Positions 7,233 through 16,050 are shown, counted from the first letter of the stretch. The stretch: DNA of 35,062 bases from Acidimicrobiales bacterium (GCA_017883065.1 JADGOG010000012.1:1-35062), one strand, 5' to 3'. Made by a program: numbers and translations. Notes: a model not told the origin generated them from the sequence alone.

Positions 7233-8255
7233 ATGGTGCTCATCCTGGTCGCAGTCGTGGTTGTGGCAGCCGTGGTTGCTGTCGTCGTACTGCGTGGGCG
7301 CCCCCGGGGGACCGATCTGGACTCGGTGCGCAGCTATCACACCGCACTCGGTACCCTCGAGCACCTCTCCGAGCGCCAGGGCCCGTCGATCCGGGTGGTC
7401 GGCCCATCCGACGATCCGGACGATCTTCGCGTGACGCCCCGGGTGGGGAGCGGGACGCTGCCGGTGGGTCGTGGAGCCGGCGGCACGGCCGAAGTTCCTC
7501 CCGTCCCGGTCCGAGGCAACGACGAGTTCCCCGACCCCGAGGCCCCGCTGGTCTTCGACGACGCCCGTCCCCGCGACCGGTACCGGGGGGATCCGGCCAC
7601 CGAAGGCGTCCCGGCACACCGGGTCGACCGGGCCCAACGACATGCCCTCGAGTCGATGAACCACCGACCGCGCAGGGGTCTGTACATCCTGGTGGTGGTG
7701 GCGATCGTGGCGGCCTTCGCCGTGCTGGCCTACACCGGCTCCAAGCGCTCGACCCCCACCAAGCGCACGGGAGGGTCGACCCCGTCGACCACCACCGCCC
7801 GGGGCACCGGCGGTTCGTCCCCGTCGTCCACCACCCACCCGAAGCACTCGGGATCGCCGGCGCACACCCCCAAGCCCACGCCCACCACCCTTCCCGCGAC
7901 CCTGGTGGCGGTGACGTCGACCGACACGTCGGCCACCTACACGGTCCCGTTCGGCACCTATCAGCTGACCGTCACCACCACCTCCCCGAGCTGGGTGCAG
8001 GCGACCACGGTGTCGACAGGGTCCGTCTTGTGGGCCGGGACGGTGCAGCCGGGCATCAAGCAGGTGATCCAGGCGGCCGGCGCCGTCTCCGTCCAGATCG
8101 GCGTCCCCTCGGTGACCATGGCCGTCGGGAAGATCCCCGTCGTGCTCCCGACAGTCGTGCACACCCCGTTCGTGGCCACGTTCCAGCCGGCGGTGGCCAG
8201 CGTGCCGACCACGACCACCACGACGTCGGTCCCGGTCACCACCACCTCCGGGTGA
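7233..8255 (+). CDS. Membrane protein with RodZ C-terminal-like outer domain
   Basis: About 340 residues; I chose ATG 7233 because of the box at 7220, and ATG 7224 is possible. Visible parts are an N-terminal hydrophobic helix of about 20 residues rich in Val, a charged cytosolic segment, a second helix (RGLYILVVVAIVAAFAVLAY, about residues 149-168), a Thr/Ser/Pro/Gly linker, and an outer domain ending in a Thr-rich tail. The outer domain contains SWVQATTVSTGSVLWAGTVQPG, then VSVQIGVPSVTMAVGKIPV. It reads like DUF4115, the C-terminal domain of the shape protein RodZ, but no helix-turn-helix is present. A role at the cell envelope is inferred. Convergent with the oligopeptidase gene, 27 bases apart. 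Confidence 0.65.
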   Translation: MVLILVAVVVVAAVVAVVVLRGRPRGTDLDSVRSYHTALGTLEHLSERQGPSIRVVGPSDDPDDLRVTPRVGSGTLPVGRGAGGTAEVPPVPVRGNDEFPDPEAPLVFDDARPRDRYRGDPATEGVPAHRVDRAQRHALESMNHRPRRGLYILVVVAIVAAFAVLAYTGSKRSTPTKRTGGSTPSTTTARGTGGSSPSSTTHPKHSGSPAHTPKPTPTTLPATLVAVTSTDTSATYTVPFGTYQLTVTTTSPSWVQATTVSTGSVLWAGTVQPGIKQVIQAAGAVSVQIGVPSVTMAVGKIPVVLPTVVHTPFVATFQPAVASVPTTTTTTSVPVTTTSG

Positions 8256-8282
8256 ACCGTTGACACTCCTCTCGATGGCCGA

Positions 8283-10439
8283 TCAGTCGGTGCCCGAGGG
8301 ACCCCCGCCCATGCCCAGGGCGTCGAGGATGAAGGCGTAGACGAAGGCTTCGTCCCGCCAGGCGTCATAGCGACCAGACGGTCCCCCGTGACCGGCCCCG
8401 AGCTCGGTCTTCAAGAGGACTCGGTTGTCCGGATTGGCGGCACGCAGTCTGGCCACCCACTTGGCCGGCTCCCAGAATCCCACCCGGGGATCGGAGAGCC
8501 CGGCCGTGGCCAGGATGTCCGGGTAGCGGACCGGGGCACCTGAATCGTCGACAGAGCGGACGTTGTCGTAGGGCGAGTACGACTTCATCACCGCGTAGAT
8601 CGTCGGGTCGTCGACCGGGTTGCCCCACTCCTCCCACTCCAGCACGGTGAGGGGGAGGGTCTCGTCCAGGATGGTGGTGAGGCAGTCGACGAAGGGGACC
8701 TCGGCCACCACCGCGGCGAACAGCTCGGGCGCCAGGTTGGCGACGGCCCCCATCAGCAGGCCGCCGGCGCTCCCGCCCCGGGCCACCAGGCGGTCGGGTG
8801 AGGTCAACCCTTCGGCGATCAGGCTCCGGGCACAGGCGATGAAGTCGGTGAAGGTGTTCGGCTTGGCCGCGAACTTCCCTTCCTCGTACCAGTGGCGGCC
8901 CATCTCCCCGCCGCCCCGGACGTGGGCGATGGCGAAGACGAAGCCCCGGTCGAGCAGGCTCAGGCGCAGCGACGAGAAGATCGGGTCCATCGACGCCTCG
9001 TACGATCCGTAGCCGTAGAGCAGGCACGGGGACCCCCCGTGCCGGTCCGCCAGATCGGGTCGGTAGACCAGGGAGATGGGCACCCTGGTCCCGTCGTCCG
9101 CGGTCGCCCACTGGCGCTCGGTCCGATAGCGGCCCGGGTCGAAGTCGCCGAGCACCGGCTGGCGCTTGCGCAGCTCGACCTCGCCCGTCGAGAGGTCGAG
9201 GTCGTACACAGAGCGGGGGGTGGACAGCGAGGTGTACTCGTAGCGCAAGGTGGTCGAGTCGTACTCGGGGTTCGCCCCTCCCCACACCGTGGAGGGTGAC
9301 TCGGGCTGCTCGACCACCGTGGCACTGCCGGTGGCGGCGTCGATCACCCTGATCCGGGTCTGGCCCCCCTCCCGCTCGTAGACCACCAGATGGTCGGCGA
9401 ACGGATCCACGTTGTCCAACCTGATGCCGGGGCGGGCCGGGATCACCTCGTGCCAGTGAGCCCGACCGGGCGTGGCGTCGGGGGCCTCCATCAACCGGAA
9501 GTCCTCGGCGTCCTCGTTGGTGACGATGAGGAATCTGCTCTCCCGCCCGGCGCCCGGGTCGCCCCGGTCGTGGTCGACGTGGTACTCGATCCCCTGACGC
9601 CGGGGCTCGATCACCGCGAAGTCGCCGAGGGGATCGTCGGCGTCCAGGGCCCACGCCTCGGAGGAGGTCTTCGAATCCATCCCCATCAGGATGAACCGGT
9701 CGTCTTTGGTGCGGCCGACCCCGAGGTAGAAGCGGTCGTCTGGCTCCTCGCGGACCAAGACGTCTCCGGAGGGATCGCCGCCCACTCGGTGGCGCCAGAG
9801 CTGATGGGGCCGCATGGCCTCGTCCACGCGCACATAGAAGACCGTGGCGTTGTCGTTGGCCCAGGCCACTCCATAGGAGGTGTCCTCGATCGCCTCGGGC
9901 GACACCGCTCCGGCGTCCAGGTCGACGAAGCGCATGGTGTAGCGCTCGCCCCCGGAGGTGTCGGTCGAGTACGCCAGCCGGCCGTGGTCGGGGCTGACCG
10001 AGAGGTTGCCGACGGCAAAGTAGTCGTGGCCCTCGGCCAGAAGGTTCTCGTCGAGGAGGATCTCCTCGCCCTCGGCGCCCTGGCCTTCGGTGCCGACGGG
10101 TCGCCGGCAGTGGATGGCGTAGCTGCTGCCTTCGACGGTGCGGCCGTAGTAGAGCCAGGGGCCCTTGCGGACCGGTACCGACAGATCGGTCTCCTCGATG
10201 CGGGCCACGATCTCGTCGAAGAGCGCCTCTTGCAGCCCGGCGGTCGGGGCCATCTCCGCCTCGGTATAGGCGTTCTCCTCGTTCAGGTGCTCGATCACCG
10301 CCGGATCGTCCTTGTCCCGGAGCCAGTACCAGTCGTCGATCCTGAGGTCGCCGTGGGCGGCCAGCTCGACCGGCCGGCGCTCGGGGGAGGGCGGAGCCAC
10401 GCGGGGGGAGGGCGGCTGAGGATTCGACGGGGCGGTCAC
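8283..10439 (-). CDS. ptrB: Oligopeptidase B (S9A serine peptidase)
   Basis: Prolyl-oligopeptidase-family serine peptidase of 718 residues, cleaving short peptides, probably after basic residues (oligopeptidase B). The N-terminal part starts with WYWLRD and carries a seven-bladed propeller with repeated [12 protein letters not shown]-type strands. The C-terminal alpha/beta-hydrolase domain has [30 protein letters not shown] and the nucleophile elbow GGSAGG (Ser557), then [10 protein letters not shown] (Asp650) and GAGHGG (His684). The length fits the family. Start GTG 10439: a longer frame to 10604 has no family similarity, and CATCCT lies 6 bases before this GTG. It is transcribed divergently from sufB. 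No signal peptide is visible, so it is cytosolic. Confidence 0.88.
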   Translation of the reverse strand: MTAPSNPQPPSPRVAPPSPERRPVELAAHGDLRIDDWYWLRDKDDPAVIEHLNEENAYTEAEMAPTAGLQEALFDEIVARIEETDLSVPVRKGPWLYYGRTVEGSSYAIHCRRPVGTEGQGAEGEEILLDENLLAEGHDYFAVGNLSVSPDHGRLAYSTDTSGGERYTMRFVDLDAGAVSPEAIEDTSYGVAWANDNATVFYVRVDEAMRPHQLWRHRVGGDPSGDVLVREEPDDRFYLGVGRTKDDRFILMGMDSKTSSEAWALDADDPLGDFAVIEPRRQGIEYHVDHDRGDPGAGRESRFLIVTNEDAEDFRLMEAPDATPGRAHWHEVIPARPGIRLDNVDPFADHLVVYEREGGQTRIRVIDAATGSATVVEQPESPSTVWGGANPEYDSTTLRYEYTSLSTPRSVYDLDLSTGEVELRKRQPVLGDFDPGRYRTERQWATADDGTRVPISLVYRPDLADRHGGSPCLLYGYGSYEASMDPIFSSLRLSLLDRGFVFAIAHVRGGGEMGRHWYEEGKFAAKPNTFTDFIACARSLIAEGLTSPDRLVARGGSAGGLLMGAVANLAPELFAAVVAEVPFVDCLTTILDETLPLTVLEWEEWGNPVDDPTIYAVMKSYSPYDNVRSVDDSGAPVRYPDILATAGLSDPRVGFWEPAKWVARLRAANPDNRVLLKTELGAGHGGPSGRYDAWRDEAFVYAFILDALGMGGGPSGTD

Positions 10440-10445
10440 CTGACC

Positions 10446-10451
10446 AGGATG
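10446..10451 (-). promoter_or_regulatory. -10-like box for oligopeptidase B
   Basis: CATCCT on the minus strand, 6 bases before GTG 10439. The first base deviates from TANNNT, but the spacing matches the other leaderless starts. Confidence 0.3.
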
Positions 10452-10545
10452 GCACGTCGTCCGCCGTGTCCGGGGTCCCGTGGGCCGCCCGGCCGAGCTG
10501 GCGAGGGCTGCCTCCCCGGGGGCCCGCGCTGCCTGGCGTGTGGGG

Positions 10546-10574
10546 TTGTTACTATCTGTATAGGAGAAATCCTC
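10546..10574 (+). promoter_or_regulatory. Shared SUF promoter/operator, copy 1 (sufB)
   Basis: Reads TTGT-TA-CTAT-CTGTA-TAGGAGAAA-TCCTC toward sufB. The last part contains the small inverted repeat AGGA-GAAA-TCCT. TACTAT at 10550-10555 is a plausible -10 box, which would put the inverted repeat over the transcription start, as for a repressor site. The same pattern precedes the second SUF unit on the opposite strand near 20141-20168. The element ends 32 bases before the sufB start codon. Confidence 0.65.
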
Positions 10575-10606
10575 TGCATGCCCCGACGGCACCCTCAGGA
10601 GCACAC

Positions 10607-12007
10607 ATGACGGCCACGGATCTCGATCTCGGAAAGTACAAGCTTGGGTGGTCCGACGAAGAGGACTACGTCTTCAAGCCGAAGAAGGGTCTGAACGAGT
10701 CCATCGTGCGGGAGATGTCGGCGATGAAGAAGGAACCGGAGTGGATGCGCGAGTTCCGTCTCCGTGCCCTCCAACGCTTCGAGAAGCGCCCGATGGCCGA
10801 GTGGTTCGCAGTCAACATGCCCGACCTCGACTTCGACGACATCTACTACTACATCAAGCCGACGTCGGGGCAGGTGGAGGACTGGAACGACCTTCCCGAC
10901 GCCATCAAGAACACCTACGAGAAGCTGGGCATCCCCGAGGCGGAGCGCAAGTACCTCGCCGGGGTCACCGCCCAGTACGAGTCCGAGGTGGTCTTCCATC
11001 GCAATCGCGAGGACCTCGAGGCCCTGGGCATCATCTTCTGCGACATGGACACCGCGGTGCGCGAGTACCCCGACCTGGTCCGCAAGTACTTCGGGACGAT
11101 CATCCCTCCCAACGACAACAAGTTCGCCGCCCTCAACTCGGCGGTGTGGTCCGGTGGCTCGTTCATCTACGTCCCGCCCAACGTGATCGTGGACCAGCCC
11201 CTGCAGGCCTACTTCCGGATCAACGCCGAGAACATGGGCCAGTTCGAGCGGACCCTGATCATCGCCGACGTGGGCTCCCAGGTGCACTACATCGAGGGCT
11301 GCTCGGCACCGGTGTACACCAGTGACTCGCTCCACTCCGCCGTTGTGGAGCTGGTCGCCCTCGAGGGCTCACGGATCACCTACACGACCATCCAGAACTG
11401 GTCGAACAACGTCTACAACCTGGTCACCAAGCGGGCCCGGGCCGAGGCCGAGGCCCACGTGGAGTGGATCGACGGCAACATCGGCTCGAGGCTGACCATG
11501 AAGTACCCGTCGGTCTACCTGATGGGCCCCAAGGCCTCGGGCGAGGTGTTGTCGGTGGCCTACGCCGGCGCCGGCCAGCACCAGGACGCCGGGGCCAAGA
11601 TGGTCCACGCCGCACCGGAGACCACGTCGACCATCGTGTCGAAGTCGATCTCCAAGGACGCGGGCATCACCACCTATCGGGGTCTGGTCCACGTGGACGA
11701 GGGCGCCAAGCACGCCAAGAGCTTCGTGCGGTGCGACGCCCTGCTCCTCGACGAGACCGCCGTGTCGGAGACCAAGCCCTACATGGAGGTGGCCGAGCGA
11801 GACGCCCGGATCGGCCACGAGGCCACCGTGTCCAAGGTCGGCGACGACCAGCTCTTCTACCTGATGAGCCGGGGCCTGTCCGAGACCCAGGCCATGGGCA
11901 TGATCGTCAACGGGTTCATCGAGCCCATCACCCGGACCCTGCCCATGGAGTACGCGGTGGAGTGGAGCCGCCTCATCGAGCTGCAGATGGAGGGCTCGGT
12001 AGGCTGA
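10607..12007 (+). CDS. sufB: Fe-S cluster assembly scaffold SufB
   Basis: SufB, the scaffold on which Fe-S clusters are built, working with SufD and the SufC ATPase; 466 residues, normal for the family. The start ATG 10607 follows AGGAG at 10597-10601; the open frame extends to 10466 but without similarity. Diagnostic segments are [10 protein letters not shown] near the N terminus, [25 protein letters not shown] in the middle, and the beta-helix region HYIEGCSAP. The C-terminal [13 protein letters not shown] includes the cysteine that corresponds to the essential scaffold cysteine of E. coli SufB, and [11 protein letters not shown] with the glutamate follows. No sufR-type regulator lies upstream, unlike many actinobacterial suf operons; oligopeptidase B is there instead. 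Confidence 0.96.
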   Translation: MTATDLDLGKYKLGWSDEEDYVFKPKKGLNESIVREMSAMKKEPEWMREFRLRALQRFEKRPMAEWFAVNMPDLDFDDIYYYIKPTSGQVEDWNDLPDAIKNTYEKLGIPEAERKYLAGVTAQYESEVVFHRNREDLEALGIIFCDMDTAVREYPDLVRKYFGTIIPPNDNKFAALNSAVWSGGSFIYVPPNVIVDQPLQAYFRINAENMGQFERTLIIADVGSQVHYIEGCSAPVYTSDSLHSAVVELVALEGSRITYTTIQNWSNNVYNLVTKRARAEAEAHVEWIDGNIGSRLTMKYPSVYLMGPKASGEVLSVAYAGAGQHQDAGAKMVHAAPETTSTIVSKSISKDAGITTYRGLVHVDEGAKHAKSFVRCDALLLDETAVSETKPYMEVAERDARIGHEATVSKVGDDQLFYLMSRGLSETQAMGMIVNGFIEPITRTLPMEYAVEWSRLIELQMEGSVG

Positions 12008-12073
12008 CCGCCGGTACCGTCCCGCCGAACGGGGCTTTCCCGACGGTGAACGGCATCGATGCCCACGGAAAGG

Positions 12074-12079
12074 CAGAAT
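12074..12079 (+). promoter_or_regulatory. -10-like box for the four-cysteine protein
   Basis: CAGAAT, 6 bases before ATG 12086. Weak, because the first base is C, but the spacing matches. The gene could instead be read through from sufB. Confidence 0.25.
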
Positions 12080-12085
12080 GGCGCC

Positions 12086-12430
12086 ATGCCGATGAGGGAA
12101 GAGTGCAAGAACTTCCAGAGCCGGACCTACGACTCTGGCGAGGTGGCCCGGTTCTGCATCTTGGACCTGGCGCCGGAAGCACCGTGGAAGTGCCCCGAGG
12201 GCTGTCCCTCCTACGCCCCCCGGCTGGCCGATGTCGGCTGGTCCCACGGCTCGCTGGTCGAGCCGGCGCTCGAGCCGATGCCCGACGTCCCCGGCGACCA
12301 GGCGGCCAAGCTGCTCGACGAAGCCGAGAACATCATCAACGCGGTCGGACCCGACATTCTGGCCGAGGTGCGCAAGGAGGACGAGCGCAACGAGGACAAG
12401 GACCGGCGCTGGTGGCGTCGAAAGCACTGA
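12086..12430 (+). CDS. Small four-cysteine protein next to sufB
   Basis: 114-residue soluble protein that I cannot assign to a named family. Start ATG 12086 is preferred; ATG 12059 and 12092 are possible. The N-terminal half holds all four cysteines: Cys7 (REECKNFQSR), Cys24 (ARFCILDLAPEAPW) and the pair Cys36-x3-Cys40 (KCPEGCPSYAPRLAD). The C-terminal half is a charged helix (AAKLLDEAENIINAV... EVRKEDERNEDKDRR). The cysteine spacing suggests a metal or Fe-S site. Position directly after sufB (78-base gap) suggests an accessory role in cluster assembly or a client protein. It converges with the isomerase gene. Function is inference only. Confidence 0.75.
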   Translation: MPMREECKNFQSRTYDSGEVARFCILDLAPEAPWKCPEGCPSYAPRLADVGWSHGSLVEPALEPMPDVPGDQAAKLLDEAENIINAVGPDILAEVRKEDERNEDKDRRWWRRKH

Positions 12431-12463
12431 GTCACCCGGTGGGTCGCCCAGCCACGTCGACGG

Positions 12464-13327
12464 TCACTTGCCGGTGAAGACCGCCGGACGCTTCTCGATG
12501 AAGGCCGCCATCGCCTCGGTGAGGTCGTCCGAGGCCAGGAACCCTGCGTTCCAGGTAGCCACATAGTCGAGCCCGTCGGCCACGGAGCGGTCCTCACCGG
12601 CGGTGAGCACCGCCTTGGTGCCCTGGACCGCCAGTGGTGAGTTTGCGGAGATCTCCGCGGCCATCTCCCGGGCAGCTGCCAGGACGGCGTCGGAGTCGTC
12701 GCTCACCTGGTTGACCAGCCCGATGGACTCGGCCCTCGCCGCAGTGATGTCCTTGCCGGTATAGGCGAGCTCGGCAACGTGGCCCTTGCCGATGATGTGG
12801 GGGAGGCGCTGCAGGCTCCCGATGTCGGCCACGATGGCCACCTTGGCCTCCCGCACCGAGAAGACGGCGTCGGCACTGGCCAGTCGGATGTCGCAGGCCG
12901 CCGCCAGATCGACCCCACCCCCGATGCAGTAGCCGTGGATGGCGGCGATGACCGGCAGCGGGGACTCGGCCACCGCGGTGACCGACGCCTGGAGGCGGAC
13001 GATCTCGGCCCGTGCCGCCTTGGCCCTGGCCGCCGCCGACGCCGGTGCGCCCGAGGAGCTGCCGGCTGGGCCGACCAGCCCGGACATGGCCACCAGGTCC
13101 AGTCCGACGGAGAAGTGGGGGCCCTTGGCGGCGATCACCACGGCTCGTATCTCCGGGTCCGACCCGATGGCGGCCATAGCCACGGGGAGGTCGGACCAGA
13201 ACGCCGGGCCCATGGCGTTGCGCTTTTCGGGACGGTCGAGCCAGAGGGTGGCCACGTGCCCGTCCACCTCGATGGAAAGGACCTCCGAGGAGAAGGAGCC
13301 GAGGGTCGGTGCAGGTGGAGGCGTCAT
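12464..13327 (-). CDS. Crotonase family, dienoyl-CoA isomerase type
   Basis: Enoyl-CoA hydratase/isomerase-fold protein of 287 residues. The start ATG 13327 has TACGCT 7 bases upstream; a frame to 13432 would enter the sufD upstream region. The oxyanion-hole segments are KGPHFSVGLDL (68-78) and IHGYCIGGGVDL (130-141). The acidic residues Asp140, Glu160 and Asp168 have exactly the 20- and 8-residue spacing of the catalytic Asp/Glu/Asp of delta3,5-delta2,4-dienoyl-CoA isomerase (ECH1), in the contexts GGGVDL, VREAKV and VADIGSLQRLP. The expected role is beta-oxidation of odd-position polyunsaturated acyl-CoA. It sits alone on the minus strand between sufB and sufD, breaking the suf gene order. 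Confidence 0.88.
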   Translation of the reverse strand: MTPPPAPTLGSFSSEVLSIEVDGHVATLWLDRPEKRNAMGPAFWSDLPVAMAAIGSDPEIRAVVIAAKGPHFSVGLDLVAMSGLVGPAGSSSGAPASAAARAKAARAEIVRLQASVTAVAESPLPVIAAIHGYCIGGGVDLAAACDIRLASADAVFSVREAKVAIVADIGSLQRLPHIIGKGHVAELAYTGKDITAARAESIGLVNQVSDDSDAVLAAAREMAAEISANSPLAVQGTKAVLTAGEDRSVADGLDYVATWNAGFLASDDLTEAMAAFIEKRPAVFTGK

Positions 13328-13334
13328 CAACCAG

Positions 13335-13340
13335 AGCGTA
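13335..13340 (-). promoter_or_regulatory. -10 box for the isomerase gene
   Basis: TACGCT on the minus strand, 7 bases before ATG 13327; a leaderless arrangement. Confidence 0.45.
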
Positions 13341-13407
13341 GATCGACCGGCGGCGGTGCGTAGCAGGGGAGCGCTCCGCTTCGGGTGGGAGGTCCGAAAC
13401 GGGCAGG

Positions 13408-13413
13408 TAGTAT
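13408..13413 (+). promoter_or_regulatory. Possible -10 box for sufD
   Basis: TAGTAT, about 48 bases before the proposed sufD start. It would give a leader of roughly 40 bases carrying GAGAGG. The 10-base palindrome GGAGCGCTCC at 13368-13377 lies just upstream. The TAGGAGAAA motif of the other two SUF units is absent here. Confidence 0.3.
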
Positions 13414-13461
13414 GGGTGCCGAGGCTCGTCATCGGGCCTCCTTGCGCGAGAGGCCCTTGTT

Positions 13462-14817
13462 CTGTCCACGTTCACCCCGGAATCCGTTGCCGCCCTGCCC
13501 GGGCTGCCCTGGCTGCAGAAGCGGCGACTCCGTGCCCTCGAGGCGTTCACCGCGGCCCCGCTGCCCAGCGAGAAGGATGAGGTCTGGCGGTACAGCCGGA
13601 TCGACCAGCTCGATCTCGACCGGTTCCGTCCGGCCGGCATCGAGGTGTCCCCCGTCGCGGAGGGTCCGGGCCCGTCCCCGTCGGACCGGGTCCACTCGCT
13701 GGTCACCAGCCTGGGAGCGCGTTCGGCACTGATGGTGACCATCGACGGCGTGTTGGCGACCGTGGCGTCCTCGGTCGGTGAACAGCTCCTCTCGCTGGGA
13801 CGGGCCACCGAATGCAGTGATGTGGAGGACGTCCTGGGCTCGGTGGTCACCGATCCCCGTGACTTCCTGCTCTTGAACGATGCGTTCGCGGTGGACCCGC
13901 TCCTGGTCGACATCGCCACCGGGGCGACCATCGCCGATCCGATCGTGATCATCCACGTGGTGAGTGGCGGCCCGGGACTCGCCGTGTTCCCCCGGACGGT
14001 CATTCGGGGAGGTGCAGGGTCCGAGGCCGGCGTGATCGAGATCGTGGTCGATGCCGACGCCGGACTGCTGGCCGACCTTCCGTCTCGGTCCTCCTCGCCC
14101 CGGGCTCGCCCGTCGTCGACGAGCAGCCCCGAGCGCCTGGTGGTCCCGGTCACCGAAATCAGCGTGGCCGACGACTCGTCACTGTCCTATGTGAGCGTCC
14201 AGGCCCTCGGCACCGACACGTGGCAGCTGGCCCATCAGGCCAGTGTCATCGGTGCCAGCGCGACCCTGGAGAGCTTTGCGGTGGCTCTGGGCGGCGGGTA
14301 TGCCCGGCTCCGGACCGACTCGGCCCTTCGGGGCGTGTCGGGGACCAGCAAGCTCCGTGCCGCCTTCATCGGACGTGACGAGCAGATGCTCGACTTCCGC
14401 ACCTTGCAGGATCATCTCGCCCCACGGACCACCAGCGATCTGCTCTTCATGGGGGCGGTCGCCGACCACTCGCACTCGGTCTACAGCGGACTGATCCGAG
14501 TGCATCGGGGAGCGGTCCGCTCGGATGCCAGACAGACCAACCACAACCTGGTCCTCGACGAAGGAGCCCACGCCGATTCCGTGCCCAACCTCGATATCGA
14601 GGAGAACGACGTGTCCTGCAGCCACGGATCGACGGTCGGCCCGGTGGACGAGGATCAGCGTTACTACCTCGAGTCCCGGGGTGTGGAGCCCGATGTGGCA
14701 GAGCGGCTGATCATCGCCGGATTCTTCGAAGACATCGCCGACCAGGTGCCCATCGCCGGCACCCGATCGATGATCGGCCAGGCGCTGGCCGACCGGACCG
14801 GAGCCCACGGTGTCTGA
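13462..14817 (+). CDS. sufD: Fe-S cluster assembly protein SufD, CTG start
   Basis: SufD, the SufB paralogue of the SufBC2D scaffold complex. Homology-like coding clearly extends upstream of GTG 13645: residues such as FTPESVAALPG, PWLQKRRLRALEAF and EVWRYSRIDQLDL are the expected SufD N terminus. Upstream in this frame there is no ATG, GTG or TTG back to the stop TAG at 13408. The best start is CTG 13462, which gives an MSTFTPES beginning and lies 8 bases after GAGAGG (13448-13453); that predicts 451 residues. The beta-helix body and the C-terminal VSCSHGSTVG (His388) match the conserved SufD histidine. The gene overlaps the Rieske gene by 8 bases. A frameshift error near 13440-13460 is the alternative explanation. 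Confidence 0.88.
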   Translation: MSTFTPESVAALPGLPWLQKRRLRALEAFTAAPLPSEKDEVWRYSRIDQLDLDRFRPAGIEVSPVAEGPGPSPSDRVHSLVTSLGARSALMVTIDGVLATVASSVGEQLLSLGRATECSDVEDVLGSVVTDPRDFLLLNDAFAVDPLLVDIATGATIADPIVIIHVVSGGPGLAVFPRTVIRGGAGSEAGVIEIVVDADAGLLADLPSRSSSPRARPSSTSSPERLVVPVTEISVADDSSLSYVSVQALGTDTWQLAHQASVIGASATLESFAVALGGGYARLRTDSALRGVSGTSKLRAAFIGRDEQMLDFRTLQDHLAPRTTSDLLFMGAVADHSHSVYSGLIRVHRGAVRSDARQTNHNLVLDEGAHADSVPNLDIEENDVSCSHGSTVGPVDEDQRYYLESRGVEPDVAERLIIAGFFEDIADQVPIAGTRSMIGQALADRTGAHGV

Positions 14818-15193
14818 ACCGACGGAGTTTGCGCCGACGGAGTCTGCGTCGACAGAGTCTGCGTCGACAGGAACAGGAACCGGCACGGTCCGCCTGTGCT
14901 CCCGTGGCGAGATCGCTCCCGGCGAGGCCCGGCGTTTCGACACCCACGGCCTGCGGGTGGCCCTGGTGCGGATCGATGACGAATTCTTCGCCGTCGGGGA
15001 CCGGTGCAGCCACGAGGACTTCTCGCTGGCCGACGGAGAAGTGTGGCCAGCCGAGTGCGAGATCGAGTGCGCCAAACACGGCTCCACCTTCGACCTGCGC
15101 ACCGGTGAGCCGTGCTCGCTGCCCGCCACCCGCGCCGTGCCGGTCTACGAACTGGTGATCGACGGGGACGACATTTCGGTGGTGGTGCCGTGA
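14810..15193 (+). CDS. Rieske [2Fe-2S] ferredoxin in the suf operon
   Basis: Small Rieske-type ferredoxin of 127 residues with GTG start 14810, inside the end of sufD. Cluster ligands are CSH at 66-68 and CAKH at 87-90, the C-x-H ... C-x2-H pattern of NirD/BphA3-like ferredoxins. Residues 4-20 are a low-complexity lead-in built from a 15-base tandem repeat. The stop TGA overlaps the sufC GTG (GTGA). A Rieske gene between sufD and sufC is a known arrangement in actinobacteria. Electron supply to cluster assembly or repair is a plausible role but is not shown by the sequence. Confidence 0.88.
   Translation: MSEPTEFAPTESASTESASTGTGTGTVRLCSRGEIAPGEARRFDTHGLRVALVRIDDEFFAVGDRCSHEDFSLADGEVWPAECEIECAKHGSTFDLRTGEPCSLPATRAVPVYELVIDGDDISVVVP
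14822..14866 (+). repeat. Three 15-base tandem repeats in the Rieske gene
   Basis: Units at 14822-14836, 14837-14851 and 14852-14866 follow the pattern ACRGAGTYTGCGYCG and encode TEFAP, TESAS and TESAS. They are in frame, so copy number could vary without breaking the gene. Confidence 0.8.
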
Positions 15194-15936
15194 GTACGGG
15201 AGAGCTGTGCATCGAAGGACTGCGAGCGGGGATCCCTGGTCGCGAGATCCTCCAAGGGGTCACCCTCACCGTCCGCAGCGGTGAGGTCCACGCGGTGATG
15301 GGCCCCAACGGGTCGGGCAAGAGCACGCTGGCCCACGTCCTGATGGGCCGTCCCGGTTACGAGGTCCTCGACGGTTCGGTGACCCTCGACGGGATCGACC
15401 TCTTGTCGCTCCCCACCTGGCAGCGGGCCCGGGCCGGCCTGTTCCTGGGCATGCAGCATCCCATCGAGGTGCCGGGCGTGTCGTTGACCCGCACCCTGCT
15501 TGCCGCACGGGCTCCGGTGGCCGACGACGGTTCCCACCGGCCTGAGAAGGAGATGGACGTCCGACTCCACGATGAGGCCCGCCGGATCGGCTTCGACGAG
15601 CGTTTTCTCGACCGTCCGCTCAACGTCGACCTCTCGGGAGGGGAGCGCAAGCGCAACGAGACCCTGCAACTGGGCGTGCTGCGACCCCGGTTCGCCATCC
15701 TCGACGAGATCGACTCGGGTCTCGACGTCGATGCCCTCGGTGCGGTGGGACGTCGGGTCGAGGAAGCCACCACCGAGTGGGGACTCGGCGTGCTGGCCAT
15801 CACCCACTTCCGCCGGCTCCTCAATGTGCTCCATCCCGACGTCGTCCATGTCCTGTCCGAGGGCCGGGTGGTGGCCACCGGCTCGAGTGAACTGGCCGAG
15901 TTGGTCGATCGCACCGGGTACGCGGCCTACAGCTGA
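15190..15936 (+). CDS. sufC: SufC ATPase, first copy
   Basis: ABC-type ATPase of the SufBC2D complex, 248 residues, start GTG 15190 overlapping the Rieske stop. Walker A is GPNGSGKST (38-46). The Q-loop segment GMQHPIEVPGVS (88-98) is typical of SufC. The signature is LSGGERKRNE (148-157), Walker B is FAILDE (168-173) followed by the SufC-specific IDSGLDVDAL, and the switch histidine is His206 in THFRRLL. It shares its operon with sufD and the Rieske gene and so is the natural partner of the SufB/SufD pair. It differs clearly from the second SufC at 19341-20117. Confidence 0.93.
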   Translation: MSTGELCIEGLRAGIPGREILQGVTLTVRSGEVHAVMGPNGSGKSTLAHVLMGRPGYEVLDGSVTLDGIDLLSLPTWQRARAGLFLGMQHPIEVPGVSLTRTLLAARAPVADDGSHRPEKEMDVRLHDEARRIGFDERFLDRPLNVDLSGGERKRNETLQLGVLRPRFAILDEIDSGLDVDALGAVGRRVEEATTEWGLGVLAITHFRRLLNVLHPDVVHVLSEGRVVATGSSELAELVDRTGYAAYS

Positions 15937-16038
15937 GCGGCGCTGCGGGACCGGTCCGACGGTCTCCCTGGTCCGACCATGCAGGTGCCAGCCCTCCGAG
16001 GGGCGCCGACTCGACACCAGTAGCGCTCCGGCGGTTGC

Positions 16039-16044
16039 TAGCGT
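16039..16044 (+). promoter_or_regulatory. -10 box for the LCP gene
   Basis: TAGCGT, 6 bases before ATG 16051; leaderless arrangement. The upstream gap after sufC contains the palindrome GGACCGGTCC at 15948-15957, possibly part of a terminator. Confidence 0.5.
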
Positions 16045-16050
16045 CAGCGC

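Noticed and set aside
12594-14153. 519-residue minus-strand open frame spanning the isomerase gene and the sufD start
   Set aside because: Covers clear crotonase and SufD coding in other frames; composition is Arg/Gly-rich without domains.
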